A program made the translations under genes and the position numbers. The notes under the pieces are model-generated. The model did no database searches. It was given only the letters and a program-made list of their open reading frames with translations, and was not told the origin of the DNA. Below, piece after piece: positions 1-9,469 of a stretch of DNA of 64,000 nt. The DNA is from Lachnoclostridium sp. An14 (GTDB lineage: Bacteria; Bacillota; Clostridia; Lachnospirales; Lachnospiraceae): positions 33,743 to 97,742 of the forward strand of contig NZ_NFLE01000014.1 of the NCBI RefSeq assembly GCF_002160755.1, in the 5' to 3' direction. Numbering within the stretch: the stretch's first letter is position 1; the number at the start of each line of letters is the position of its first letter.

Positions 1-1
1 G

Positions 2-178
2 GTGATGGTGGATCTGATGTACGAGATCCCCTCCGACAGCACCATCGGAATCTGCACCATCACCAGGGACGTGGTGGAAAAGACGGGAAAGCCGGAGATC
101 GTTTACCGGGATACGGCCGTTCCCAGAAAAGCCTTTGGCCAGCGCCTGAAAAAGGACAGGACAGGGGAGATCGCCTAA
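2..178 (+). CDS. clpX: ATP-dependent Clp protease ATP-binding subunit ClpX, C-terminal end (partial)
   Basis: Open frame entering from the left edge and ending at TAA 176-178; 58 residues visible. The tail VMVDLMYEIPSDSTIGICTI followed by a TKxxV-like strand and a charged end matches the small C-terminal subdomain of ClpX, the unfoldase that feeds substrates to ClpP in the cytoplasm. The ATPase core and zinc domain lie outside the window. Placement directly upstream of lon and engB is the classical Firmicutes order clpP-clpX-lon-engB, which supports the call more strongly than the short sequence alone. A hairpin terminator follows at 249-273, so lon is probably transcribed at least partly on its own. 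Confidence 0.85.
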   Translation: MMVDLMYEIPSDSTIGICTITRDVVEKTGKPEIVYRDTAVPRKAFGQRLKKDRTGEIA

Positions 179-248
179 GGCGGCAGAGGGAAACCGAGGG
201 CGGCCGTCTGGACGTCCTGTAAAATAAAACAGAGGAAATGTTCACGTG

Positions 249-273
249 AAATGGGAGCGCCGCTCCCATTTTG
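249..273 (+). terminator. Intrinsic terminator between clpX and lon
   Basis: AATGGGAGCG is followed at once by its reverse complement CGCTCCCATT (250-259 and 261-270) and a short T run. It sits 70 nt after the clpX stop and before the lon ribosome site. Confidence 0.7.
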
Positions 274-310
274 CGTATGAGATATATTGGATACAGGAGG
301 AGGAAACAGA

Positions 311-2623
311 TTGGAAGAAAGAAACATAACCATGCCGGTGGTGGCCCTGAGGGGCCTGACGGTACTTCCTGGAATGACCATACATTTTGACGTGAGCCGG
401 GAGAAGTCGGTGAAGGCGGTGGAGAAGGCCATGGTGGGAGACCAGAAGGTCTTTCTCACGGCCCAGAAGGATCCGGAGATCGAGGATCCCACAGTGGATC
501 AGCTCTGCCCCATCGGCACCGTTTCCATGGTAAAACAGCTGGTAAAACTCCCCGGCGGCATCGTGCGGGTGATGGTGGACGGCATGGGCAGAGGAGAGCT
601 GGTGTGCCTGGATTCCGACGAGCCCATGCTGATGGGAGAGATCCAGGATCTTCCCATGGAGAAGGAGGATCTGGACTACCTCACCGCCGAGGCCATGAGC
701 CGGGTGTTGAAGGAAAAGCTGGAGGAGTACGGAAAGGAAAACCAGCGGGCGGCCAAGGAAATTCTCCCCGCCCTGCTGGGAACCAATAACCTGGAGGAGC
801 TTTTGGAGGAGACGGCGGTCCAGCTGCCCTTCGAGTACCGGGCCCGCCAGACCATCCTGGAGAGCATGACTGTGACGGAAAAATATGAGCGGGTGTTAAA
901 GGCCCTCATGGACGAGATCTCCATCGTGCGGATCAAGCGGGAATTCCAGATGAAGGTGAAGGAGGCCATTGACAAGAACCAGCGGGATTACATCCTGCGG
1001 GAGCAGCTGCGGGTGATCCGGGACGAGCTGGGGGAGGACAGCCCCGGCACGGAAGGAGACGAGTACGAGAGGCAGCTGGAGCAGCTGAAGGCGGACAAGG
1101 AGACAAAGGAAAAGATCCGCAAGGAGATCAGCCGTTTTAAGACCATGCCCAGCGGCAGCCAGGAGGCAAACGTGCTCCGCACTTACATTGAGACCCTGCT
1201 GGAGCTGCCCTGGAACAAGATGTCCAAGGACAACCAGGATTTAAAACGGGCGGAGGAGATCTTAAACCACGACCACTACGGCCTGGAAAAGGTGAAGGAG
1301 CGGATCATCGAGTATCTGGCGGTGCGCACCCTGACGAAAAAGCAGGGTAGCACCATCCTCTGCCTGGTGGGTCCTCCTGGAACGGGAAAAACCTCCATCG
1401 CCCGCTCTGTGGCCAGGGCCTTGAATAAGAAATACGTCCGCATCAGCCTGGGAGGCATCCGGGATGAGGCGGAGATCCGCGGCCACCGGAAGACCTACGT
1501 GGGCGCCATGCCCGGCCGCCTGGTGGACGGCCTGCGGCAGGCGGGGGTGGCCAATCCCCTGATGCTTCTGGACGAGATCGACAAGGTGAGCAGCGACTAC
1601 AAGGGAGATACGGCCTCCGCCCTGCTGGAGGTGCTGGACGGGGAGCAGAACGTGAAGTTCCGGGACCACTACGTGGAGACTCCCATCGACTTGTCCAACG
1701 TGTTCTTCATCGCCACCGCCAACACCACCGCCACCATCCCCGGCCCCCTGTTGGACCGCATGGAGCTGATCGAGATCAACAGCTACACGGAGAACGAGAA
1801 GTTCCACATCGGCCGGGAGTACCTGGTGAAAAAGCAGATGGAGCGAAACGGCTTAAAAGAAGGCCAGTTTACCATTTCCGACAAGGCCCTGAAGAAAATC
1901 ATCCACAACTACACCAGGGAGGCGGGAGTCCGCAGCCTGGAGCGGCGCATCGGCGACGTCTGCCGGAAAGCGGCCAGACAGGTGATTGAGGAGAAACGGG
2001 ATTCCGTCCACGTCACCGAGGCCCAGCTGGAGAAATACCTGGGCAAGGAGCGGGTATCCTTTGAGGATGCCAACGAGGAGGACGCTGTGGGTATCGTCCG
2101 CGGCCTGGCCTGGACCAGCGTGGGAGGGGACACCCTGCAGATCGAGGTGAACGTCATGCCTGGAAAGGGCGTGCTAAAGCTCACCGGCCAGATGGGAGAC
2201 GTGATGAAGGAGTCCGCCCAGACGGCTCTCAGCTACATCCGCTCCGTGAGCGCGGAGTACGGGGTGGACGAGGAGTATTTTGAGAAACACGACATTCACA
2301 TCCATATCCCGGAGGGGGCAGTGCCCAAGGACGGCCCCTCTGCCGGCATCACCATGGCCACGGCCATGCTCTCCGCCGTAACCGGGAAAAAGGTGTCCGC
2401 CAAGGTGGCCATGACCGGGGAGATCACCCTCCGGGGCCGGGTACTGCCCATCGGCGGTTTAAAGGAAAAGGTGCTGGCGGCGAAGATGGCCCACATGAAA
2501 AAGGTGCTGGTGCCGGATAAGAACCGCAGGGACATTTCCGAGCTCTCCAGGGAGATCACCGGAGGCCTGACGATCGTTTACGTGAAGGCCATGGAGGATG
2601 TGCTGCGGGAAGCATTTGTGTAA
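311..2623 (+). CDS. lon: ATP-dependent protease La (Lon)
   Basis: Cytoplasmic AAA+ serine protease that degrades misfolded and regulatory proteins. 770 residues, normal for LonA. In order: N-terminal substrate-binding LON domain (about 1-200), coiled linker, AAA+ module with Walker A GPPGTGKT (about 354-361) and Walker B LMLLDEID (about 417-424), and C-terminal protease with the catalytic dyad Ser in GPSAG (about 677) and Lys in GLKEK (about 718), so it should be active. The start is taken as TTG 311 because GGAGGAGG (296-303) lies 7 nt upstream; an in-frame TTG at 287 has no ribosome site. The engB start follows the stop by 19 nt, so the two are probably co-transcribed. Confidence 0.97.
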   Translation: MEERNITMPVVALRGLTVLPGMTIHFDVSREKSVKAVEKAMVGDQKVFLTAQKDPEIEDPTVDQLCPIGTVSMVKQLVKLPGGIVRVMVDGMGRGELVCLDSDEPMLMGEIQDLPMEKEDLDYLTAEAMSRVLKEKLEEYGKENQRAAKEILPALLGTNNLEELLEETAVQLPFEYRARQTILESMTVTEKYERVLKALMDEISIVRIKREFQMKVKEAIDKNQRDYILREQLRVIRDELGEDSPGTEGDEYERQLEQLKADKETKEKIRKEISRFKTMPSGSQEANVLRTYIETLLELPWNKMSKDNQDLKRAEEILNHDHYGLEKVKERIIEYLAVRTLTKKQGSTILCLVGPPGTGKTSIARSVARALNKKYVRISLGGIRDEAEIRGHRKTYVGAMPGRLVDGLRQAGVANPLMLLDEIDKVSSDYKGDTASALLEVLDGEQNVKFRDHYVETPIDLSNVFFIATANTTATIPGPLLDRMELIEINSYTENEKFHIGREYLVKKQMERNGLKEGQFTISDKALKKIIHNYTREAGVRSLERRIGDVCRKAARQVIEEKRDSVHVTEAQLEKYLGKERVSFEDANEEDAVGIVRGLAWTSVGGDTLQIEVNVMPGKGVLKLTGQMGDVMKESAQTALSYIRSVSAEYGVDEEYFEKHDIHIHIPEGAVPKDGPSAGITMATAMLSAVTGKKVSAKVAMTGEITLRGRVLPIGGLKEKVLAAKMAHMKKVLVPDKNRRDISELSREITGGLTIVYVKAMEDVLREAFV

Positions 2624-2642
2624 ACAGGAGAGGAGAACGAAC

Positions 2643-3281
2643 ATGATCATAAAGAGCGCCGAGCTGGAGACCGTGTGCGGCATCACCAGCAAGCTGCCGG
2701 AAAACGAGCTGCCGGAGTTTGCCTTCGCGGGAAAATCAAACGTGGGGAAATCCTCCCTGATCAACGCGCTGATGAACCGGAAGTCCTTAGCCAGAACCTC
2801 CTCCCAGCCGGGAAAGACCCAGACCATCAACTTTTATCTGATCAATAAGGATATGTACTACGTGGATCTGCCCGGCTACGGCTACGCCAAGGTGTCCGTG
2901 GAGGTGAAGGCCAAGTGGGGGAAAATGATCGAGCGGTATCTGAGGAATTCCAAAGCGCTGAAATGCGTATTCCTCCTCATCGACATCCGCCACGAGCCCT
3001 CCGCCAACGACAGGATGATGTACGACTGGATCGTGGACAACGGCTACCACCCCATCATCATCGCCACCAAACTGGATAAGATCAAGCGCAGCCAGGTGGC
3101 AAAGCAGGTAAAGCTGATCCGCACCACTTTGAATATGGAGAAAGAGGGCCTGATCATCCCCTTCTCCGCGGAGACAAAGCAGGGGCGGGAGGAGATCTGG
3201 GAGTATCTGGAGTCCTATCTGAAACCGGAGGAACCGGAAATGCCGGCTGAGGCTCCCGAAACGGGGGAAAACCAGAAATAG
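2643..3281 (+). CDS. engB: Ribosome biogenesis GTP-binding protein EngB/YsxC
   Basis: P-loop GTPase of the TrmE-Era-EngA-EngB group needed for assembly of the large ribosomal subunit. 212 residues. Visible G motifs: G1 GKSNVGKSS near residue 30, G3 DLPGYGYAKV near 76, G4 TKLDK near 142, G5 FSAET near 173. The start ATG 2643 is preceded by AGGAGAGGA. The last about 20 residues are an acidic Pro/Glu tail beyond the usual family end. It lies just after lon, as in Bacillus and clostridia. A GC-rich hairpin with a T run follows. Confidence 0.95.
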   Translation: MIIKSAELETVCGITSKLPENELPEFAFAGKSNVGKSSLINALMNRKSLARTSSQPGKTQTINFYLINKDMYYVDLPGYGYAKVSVEVKAKWGKMIERYLRNSKALKCVFLLIDIRHEPSANDRMMYDWIVDNGYHPIIIATKLDKIKRSQVAKQVKLIRTTLNMEKEGLIIPFSAETKQGREEIWEYLESYLKPEEPEMPAEAPETGENQK

Positions 3282-3325
3282 GACGGCTGGAAAACAGGAG
3301 AAAAGGAAAGAGAGAGACAGGGAAA

Positions 3326-3370
3326 CCGCGGAGACCGGTCATTTGGCCGCCGCGGGGGCCCTGTTTTTTT
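3326..3370 (+). terminator. Probable terminator after engB
   Basis: CCGCGG at 3326-3331 can pair with CCGCGG at 3350-3355, with partial pairing inside, and seven Ts follow at 3364-3370. The stem is imperfect and the T run is offset by about 8 nt, so confidence is moderate. Confidence 0.55.
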
Positions 3371-3589
3371 GTGCATATTTTACAAAAATCGCTGAAAAAT
3401 ACCGGGGGGGGGGTAATCTGCTTGCGCAGTCCCCAAGGTTCTGATATTCTAAAATATAGGGACACAGACGGAAATAGTCTGAAAATTTTTAAAATTACGG
3501 AACCAGTGTCAGAGAGAAAAGGAGGACAGAGGAAAACGGAACACTGGCTGCCAAAAAGGGAGGAATTGTATCTGAAAGCAAGAACAAAA

Positions 3590-6500
3590 ATGAGAATATT
3601 GGTGTGGATGCTCATTTGCACCATGCTGTTTCAGAACGTAGCCTATGCAGGCGAATGGAAACAGGAGAGTACGGACTGGTATTATGAGCAGGACGGAGTG
3701 CGGCAGAAGGGATGGGTCAGCGACGAGACGGGGAGATACCTTCTGGATGACAATGGAAAACTCCAGTCCGGCTGGCATCTGGACGGTCAGACCTGGTATT
3801 TCCTGAATATGGCCCATGACGGCTATTTCGGCCGGGCTCTGACCGGTCAGTGGGCGTGGATCGACGGGTACTGCTATCTCTTTGACACAGAGGGAAAAAT
3901 GTACGCAAACTGCACCACCCCGGACGGCTATGAGGTCAACGCCGACGGCAAATGGACGGTGGACGGCGTGGTGCAGTACGTGGAAGGAAAGGGGATTCTG
4001 ACCGCCCCGTTGGCGGCTGGAAACGGCGCCGCCAATCCCTTCAGCGGCGGAGGTTCCGGCGGAGGTTCCGGCGGTGGGGGCGGCGGTGGCGGTGGCGGTA
4101 GCCACTCCGGGGGAAGTTCCGGCGGCAGCAGCTCCGGCTCCGGAAACCAGGGCAGCATCACCTTCCCGGAGTATGAGGGCGTAGAATTTGACAGCAGCGT
4201 CACCATGCAGACCCTGGAGTTTGCCGACGATCCGGAGGCCGGCATCGTGACGGTTCCCGACCAGGCGGAGGTGCAGAACTGGAAAGCCGGAGAAATCCGC
4301 ATTCTCCACGACGAGGAGTCCCCGTGGAATGATATCGCCATTCGGGTGACCGGCGTGGAAGAGACTGATTCCGGGGCTGTGGTGCACTATGAGCAGCCCT
4401 TATTGGAGGAAGTGGTGGATTCTATCCACATCTCTGGCGTTGTGGAGACAGGGGGAGAGTTCATCCCTGCGGAGGGAGTGACGGTACAGCCTGCGGCCAG
4501 GGCGATGGCCAGGAGCAGGGAAAGCGGAACCTTTCATGGAATAGGAGGCCCGATCGCCCTCACGTACTCGAATAACGGGATCAAGGTTGAGGGAAGTTTT
4601 CTGCTGAACCGCATATTTTATGATTACCAGGCGGAAACGATAGACGGGGAGTTTCAGATTGAACGATGTACGATGGAGATAGATGCCGAGGCAGATCTGA
4701 TGTTTTCCGCTTTGAAGGAGACGGATTTCGATCCCGATAATAAAAGAGAGAGGATTCCACTAGGAGAGATAAAAATCCCCTTTGGTTCCATACCGGGTTT
4801 TTTAGCAGGCGTATCCATCGGGCTGGAACCGAGTCTGGAAGGCGGCGGTACCATTGGAGGCCATTTTGATTTAAAAGCCGGAATTACCCTTGAAGAGGAT
4901 GGGGAGTGGACTCCTCTGTTTGAGTCAGACCCCTCTTTAAATGAATTGGAGCTGTATGGCAGTGCGCGTCTGATGTTTGTGGCGGGATTTCCCCTTTCGT
5001 TCCTGGGTTTAAAGCTGTCGGATGTGGGCGGCAAGATAGGAATTGGATTAGACGGGGAAGCGAAACCCATACCGGGAGGTCTTTTTCAGTTCTGTCTTGA
5101 TGGAAAATTTCATTTTCTCGGCAGTGTGTATGCGGAATTGAGCAAGGTGCTCAGCGCAGAATGGGCGCTGTTTGATATACCGGATCCGCCGCGCTCTATC
5201 CACATTGAGGAGACCGGAATCGTAAAGGAATGTACCCGTAAGGGGGAGATCAACTACAGCTACAAAGGAACGGTCATCGATGCGGAAACCGGTGATCCCA
5301 TCGACCAGGCGCGGGTCGAGCTGCTTTGGAACGGCTCCATCCCGGAAGTCCTTTATACGGGAGCGGATGGCCGTTTCGGAGGCCTTTCCCTGGTGAGCAC
5401 GGATCACAAAATCCGGGTTACTTCCAATGGCTACGTGCCCTGTGAGATGGATGTGATGTCCCAGTCTGGAGGGGTCTCGGATCTGGTGGTAAAGCTGACT
5501 CCTGATGAGAAACCGAAGGGGGGATGGTCGGTTACGGTTACAGACTCTAGTACGGGCCTTGCACTCCCGAAAGCAACGGTGAATATTTTGCAGGATGATG
5601 TGCTGCTGCTGGAATACGCGACCGACGAAAACGGATTCTGCAAGGGGAAGGATTTGACGGAGGGAACGTATACCCTCACTGTGTCGAAAGAAAAGTATAG
5701 CACGTATAAAACGTCATTAACCATAGAACAGGATAAGGAAAACGTGTTAAAGGTTCCGCTGCAGCCCATTGGAACTGCGTTGTGGTCGGTTCAGATCTAT
5801 GAAAAGAATACGAATACTGCAATTCCCAATGCCACAGTAAAAGTCCGGAGGGATGGGGAGACAGAGATCCTGGAGGAGGCCACCAGCGATGGGAATGGTC
5901 TTTGCAAAGGGGCTATGTATCTGACGGATGGAACGTATACGCTGCTTATATCCGCAGACGGATATGACGATGTGGAGATACCGTTGGAAATCACGGATGG
6001 AGCGGAGAAAAAGTTGCAGGCCACAATGGTGAAAACCCAGACAATGGTATCAGACGGATGGGAGGCTTACGTGACAGACGCGGAAACCGGAAAACCGATT
6101 CCCCAGGCTCTTGTATGGCTACTGGCAGAGGATGTGATGGACAGCGTCTACACGAAAAACGATGGGTATTGTGTGAATCAGAACCGGCTGGATCCTGGCA
6201 TATACCGGGTATGGGTGCGTGCAGATTACTACGAGACTTATGTCACTACTGTAGAGATACCAGAGAGCGGGACCGCTGAGTGCAGATGGAACCTTCAGCC
6301 ATACCGGAAGTCGGGGATCGACTGTGGTGTCCGGGGATATACCATATGTTCGGAAGATCGCTCCTGGTACGTTCCTGATGCGAAAGTAGAGTTCTATAGC
6401 GGCGGGAAGTTAGTGGAAACGATGTATTCTGATGCAGAGGGATATTTTGAATGTGAGCTGCCGGAGGGAGAGTACTCCATGCGTGTTTCTGCGGACGGAT

Positions 6501-7330
6501 ATGTTACGAAGGAAACGAATGCAGTGCCCACTTCCCTGGGGGATTTCGTTCATGAAATTAATTTGGAAATAGAGAAATATCCGGTTACATTCAATATCAA
6601 GACGGGCGATGGAGATATTCCGGATACGATGGAAGTCTATTTCGATATGGTGGAAGGCAAGTATTGGTTAGATAACCATCATTTTGGTAGTCTTGAAAAA
6701 GAAGGGGATACGTTTAAGGCAGAATTGTGGTATGGAACCTATATGCTTAATATGGATTCCATTTACGTAGGGGAGAATATGTGTGAATCGCATACGAAAG
6801 AAGTGACGATTGATAAAACAAACGAGAGCAATGCAGTATTTGACGTCACATTGACTGTAATCCCCCAGGAAACAAACGCCCTGCTCCTAAGCCTGGAGAT
6901 CCCAGAGGAACCGATGGCAACCCCATCTGATCTGCCGGAGACAGACCTGGACAAGGACGATGACGATGAGAAACCGGATACCGTCCTGGATAGCGAAGAA
7001 CCGGCGAACCCGGTAGAGAAACCGGACGACGGCGCAGAGCCGGAAGAACCGGAGGCTGAAGAGAACCTTGAAACAGGAAAACTGGAACCAGATGCCGGGG
7101 AAGATGAGGAAGAACTGGAGCCGGATTCTGGGAAAGACCCGGATGCGGAATCCGATCCAGACGCCGGGGAACCTTCCGAGGAGGAAGGAGACCTGGACGA
7201 GGTGTCTGAACCGGAGGAGCCGGAAAGCCAGGAACCAGAAAAACCGACAGAGCCGGAAGAGCCAGTTTCCGAAGATCCCTCTGAAACCGAGCTAAAAGAA
7301 TCAGAAATAGAACCAACGGAGGAAACCTAA
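3590..7330 (+). CDS. Secreted cell-wall-binding protein with repeated carboxypeptidase-regulatory-like domains
   Basis: About 1246 residues from ATG 3590. An upstream TTG at 3566, close behind GGGAGG, is an alternative start that only lengthens the signal peptide. Order: signal peptide ending AYA-G (about 1-20); choline-binding-type wall repeats with WYY/GW/WYF motifs (about 22-130); a Gly/Ser linker (about 150-185); a beta-rich region (about 190-550); five or six Ig-like repeats of about 85 residues shaped like V.D..TG.PI..A.V....DG.G.C......GTYTL..S..GY (from about 556, 643, 729, 822, 908, 997); an acidic Pro/Glu/Asp tail (about 1100-1246). No LPXTG anchor, so attachment is presumably through the N-terminal repeats. 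The second half is visibly less GC-rich than its neighbours. Ligand unknown; adhesion or wall scaffolding is an inference. Confidence 0.8.
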   Translation: MRILVWMLICTMLFQNVAYAGEWKQESTDWYYEQDGVRQKGWVSDETGRYLLDDNGKLQSGWHLDGQTWYFLNMAHDGYFGRALTGQWAWIDGYCYLFDTEGKMYANCTTPDGYEVNADGKWTVDGVVQYVEGKGILTAPLAAGNGAANPFSGGGSGGGSGGGGGGGGGGSHSGGSSGGSSSGSGNQGSITFPEYEGVEFDSSVTMQTLEFADDPEAGIVTVPDQAEVQNWKAGEIRILHDEESPWNDIAIRVTGVEETDSGAVVHYEQPLLEEVVDSIHISGVVETGGEFIPAEGVTVQPAARAMARSRESGTFHGIGGPIALTYSNNGIKVEGSFLLNRIFYDYQAETIDGEFQIERCTMEIDAEADLMFSALKETDFDPDNKRERIPLGEIKIPFGSIPGFLAGVSIGLEPSLEGGGTIGGHFDLKAGITLEEDGEWTPLFESDPSLNELELYGSARLMFVAGFPLSFLGLKLSDVGGKIGIGLDGEAKPIPGGLFQFCLDGKFHFLGSVYAELSKVLSAEWALFDIPDPPRSIHIEETGIVKECTRKGEINYSYKGTVIDAETGDPIDQARVELLWNGSIPEVLYTGADGRFGGLSLVSTDHKIRVTSNGYVPCEMDVMSQSGGVSDLVVKLTPDEKPKGGWSVTVTDSSTGLALPKATVNILQDDVLLLEYATDENGFCKGKDLTEGTYTLTVSKEKYSTYKTSLTIEQDKENVLKVPLQPIGTALWSVQIYEKNTNTAIPNATVKVRRDGETEILEEATSDGNGLCKGAMYLTDGTYTLLISADGYDDVEIPLEITDGAEKKLQATMVKTQTMVSDGWEAYVTDAETGKPIPQALVWLLAEDVMDSVYTKNDGYCVNQNRLDPGIYRVWVRADYYETYVTTVEIPESGTAECRWNLQPYRKSGIDCGVRGYTICSEDRSWYVPDAKVEFYSGGKLVETMYSDAEGYFECELPEGEYSMRVSADGYVTKETNAVPTSLGDFVHEINLEIEKYPVTFNIKTGDGDIPDTMEVYFDMVEGKYWLDNHHFGSLEKEGDTFKAELWYGTYMLNMDSIYVGENMCESHTKEVTIDKTNESNAVFDVTLTVIPQETNALLLSLEIPEEPMATPSDLPETDLDKDDDDEKPDTVLDSEEPANPVEKPDDGAEPEEPEAEENLETGKLEPDAGEDEEELEPDSGKDPDAESDPDAGEPSEEEGDLDEVSEPEEPESQEPEKPTEPEEPVSEDPSETELKESEIEPTEET

Positions 7331-7338
7331 AAGACAAA

Positions 7339-7372
7339 GGGCGCCGTAGCATATCGCAATGCTGCGGCGCCC
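7339..7372. terminator. Strong hairpin after the surface-protein gene
   Basis: GGGCGCCGTAGCAT pairs with ATGCTGCGGCGCCC around a 6-nt loop. No long T run follows, so it may terminate weakly or stabilise the 3' end. Confidence 0.6.
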
Positions 7373-7376
7373 AATA

Positions 7377-7405
7377 TTGTCCGCCGAATCTTCCTATGAT
7401 ATAAT
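7377..7405 (+). promoter_or_regulatory. Sigma-A-type promoter for the kinase/ADP-ribosylglycohydrolase gene
   Basis: TTGTCC (7377-7382), 17-bp spacer, perfect TATAAT (7400-7405), 40 bp upstream of the gene start. Confidence 0.7.
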
Positions 7406-7445
7406 GGCAGAAACAAAACCTGGGATACAGACGAGGAGGAGAGCC

Positions 7446-9311
7446 ATGCTTTTTGGGAGAAAAAACAAGAAACCGAAGGCAGGATGGGACGTGCCGGTCC
7501 AGGCGGAGGCCCTGACGCCTTTAGAGGAGTACCAAAAAAGGCCGGGATTTAACGGAAATGACGTGCTCCAGCTGGCCATTGATCTGTGCAGGGCGCTGGA
7601 GGCCCGCGAAAGGGAGGGCATTCTCCACGGGGACGTGAGACCGGAAAACATCTATGTCACCAGGGACGGCGTGTTTCAGCTGGGAGGAGCTGGCACCGCC
7701 GTGGAAAGCGCAGAAAGCGCGGAAACAGCCGCGGGTAAGGCTGCCGCTGCCGCCTACATGGCGCCGGAGGTGTGGAAGGGCGGGCCCGACAGCACCACCG
7801 CTGGTCTCTACAGCCTGGGCCTGGTGCTGTATCAGCTGCTAAACGGCGGCCGCCTGCCCTTCTGGCCAGAGCCGCCAGTGCCTGTCACCGGCCAGGATCA
7901 GGAAAATGCCTTTGCCCGCCGCATGAACGGAGAGTCTTTTCCTGTGCCCACCCGCGCCGGGGGGCCTCTGGCGCGGATCATCCTGCGGGCCTGTGAGTAT
8001 GACCGGAACAAACGGTATCAGAGCCCAGAAGAAATGCGCTGGGATCTGGAGTTTTTTCTTGCCTGGGGGGAGAAACAGGAGAACGGGCAGCAGCAGCTCC
8101 CGGATCCAGATGATCCGGAAACGAATGGCGGGAAAAACCGGTTTGAACGGGAAGGAGATGACCCCATGCCCGGAACGCGGGGAGACGGGAAAGGTCTGCC
8201 GGCGATCCCCAGGCCGAAAACCTCGGTGCAAAGCCGTTTCACCGGCTGCCTGTTAGGCGGGGCGGTGGGCGACGCCCTGGGGTATCCCGTGGAATTTCAG
8301 AATGAGGCGGCGATTTTTGATCAGTACGGTCCCAGCGGGATTCAGACGCTGGAACAGGCGGGAAACCCGGCGGTGATTTCCGACGATACCCAGATGACCC
8401 TGTTTGCCGCCAATGCCATAGTGTATTACAAAAATCATGTCCATGCAGGGGGAGTAATGCCGGATGTATGGCTGGCTTATCGGGAGTGGCTGGGAACCCA
8501 GGGGAATGTCTCCCGGATGGAACAGGACGGGCCGAAAATGTGGATTTACAGCGACAGCCGCCTCCACGCCTGCCGCGCTCCCGGAAACACCTGCTTAAGC
8601 GCCATCCGCAACAGCCCTGACGGCGGAACCATGGAGGAGCCGGTAAATAACAGCAAGGGCTGCGGAACGGTGATGCGGGCCGCCCCCTACGGTCTGGTGG
8701 CAGACGGGGATCCTGAGAACCCGACGGAATCCCTTTGCGTGAAACTGGCCTGCGAGGACGCGGCCCTCACCCACGGCCATCCCCTGGCCTGGGGCAGCTC
8801 CGGCTGGCTGGCGGCCTGTGTGTTCCGTGCCGTCCAGGACCGGCAATATGAGCGTCTGGAGGACTGCATGAAGATTTCTCTGCCGAGGGAGGCGGATCCG
8901 GAGGGGAAAATCGACAAGCTGACGAAACAGGCGATTTGGCTGGCCAACGAGGACTCGCTCTCCGATCTGGCCGCCATCCATGCCCTGGGAGAAGGCTGGG
9001 TGGCGGAGGAGGCCCTGGCCATCGCCGTGTTCTGCGCGGTGCGCTACCAGGACGATTTTGCCGCGGCCATCCGGGCGGCGGTGAACCACAAGGGAGACAG
9101 CGATTCCACCGGGGCTATCTGCGGCAACATCCTGGGGGCGTGGCTGGGAAAAGAGGCGGTGGAGCAGGCCTTTTCCCTGGATCATCTGGAGCTGCGGGAC
9201 GTGATCGAAACTATGGCGGAAGATCTGTATCGGGTCTCCGGATGCCGCCCGCCAAAGCCGGGAGAGGAGCCGGAGTGGGATAGAAAGTACCGGAGTCCGG
9301 CGAAAAAGTGA
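7446..9311 (+). CDS. Truncated-kinase / ADP-ribosylglycohydrolase fusion protein
   Basis: 621 residues; ATG 7446 follows GAGGAGGAGAG. The N-terminal part (about 25-215) resembles the C-lobe of Ser/Thr kinases: catalytic-loop HGDVRPEN (61-68), an APE-like YMAPEVW and the helix YSLGLVLYQLL. The N-lobe glycine loop and Lys are absent, and DFG is replaced by a LGGAG-like stretch, so it is probably a pseudokinase. After a charged linker, about 262-600 is an ADP-ribosylglycohydrolase (DraG/ARH) domain with both metal sites: DDTQMT (313-318) and DSDST (551-555). That domain removes ADP-ribose from proteins or nucleic acids using Mg. Intracellular (no signal). The kinase-like part may act as a binding or sensing module (inference). 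Confidence 0.85.
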   Translation: MLFGRKNKKPKAGWDVPVQAEALTPLEEYQKRPGFNGNDVLQLAIDLCRALEAREREGILHGDVRPENIYVTRDGVFQLGGAGTAVESAESAETAAGKAAAAAYMAPEVWKGGPDSTTAGLYSLGLVLYQLLNGGRLPFWPEPPVPVTGQDQENAFARRMNGESFPVPTRAGGPLARIILRACEYDRNKRYQSPEEMRWDLEFFLAWGEKQENGQQQLPDPDDPETNGGKNRFEREGDDPMPGTRGDGKGLPAIPRPKTSVQSRFTGCLLGGAVGDALGYPVEFQNEAAIFDQYGPSGIQTLEQAGNPAVISDDTQMTLFAANAIVYYKNHVHAGGVMPDVWLAYREWLGTQGNVSRMEQDGPKMWIYSDSRLHACRAPGNTCLSAIRNSPDGGTMEEPVNNSKGCGTVMRAAPYGLVADGDPENPTESLCVKLACEDAALTHGHPLAWGSSGWLAACVFRAVQDRQYERLEDCMKISLPREADPEGKIDKLTKQAIWLANEDSLSDLAAIHALGEGWVAEEALAIAVFCAVRYQDDFAAAIRAAVNHKGDSDSTGAICGNILGAWLGKEAVEQAFSLDHLELRDVIETMAEDLYRVSGCRPPKPGEEPEWDRKYRSPAKK

Positions 9312-9329
9312 GAATAAAACAGGAAAATG

Positions 9330-9382
9330 AAAAAGTGCGCCCATCCCGCCGGAGGCTTTCCGGCCACAGGGAGCGCCTTTTT
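9330..9382 (+). terminator. Terminator after the ADP-ribosylglycohydrolase gene
   Basis: An AAAAAG/CTTTTT-closed stem with GCGC/GCGC and an inner CCGGA/TCCGG hairpin, ending in TTTTT. A second long hairpin, CCGGAGCTGCC with GGCAGCTCCGG (9396-9406 / 9439-9449), lies between it and the convergent gene and may serve the minus strand. Confidence 0.6.
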
Positions 9383-9469
9383 CTACGACACAAAACCGGA
9401 GCTGCCGGGACAGCAGAAACCTTCCTTTCTGCCGCCCAGGCAGCTCCGGCTGCGTCTGAGGATAATTGG

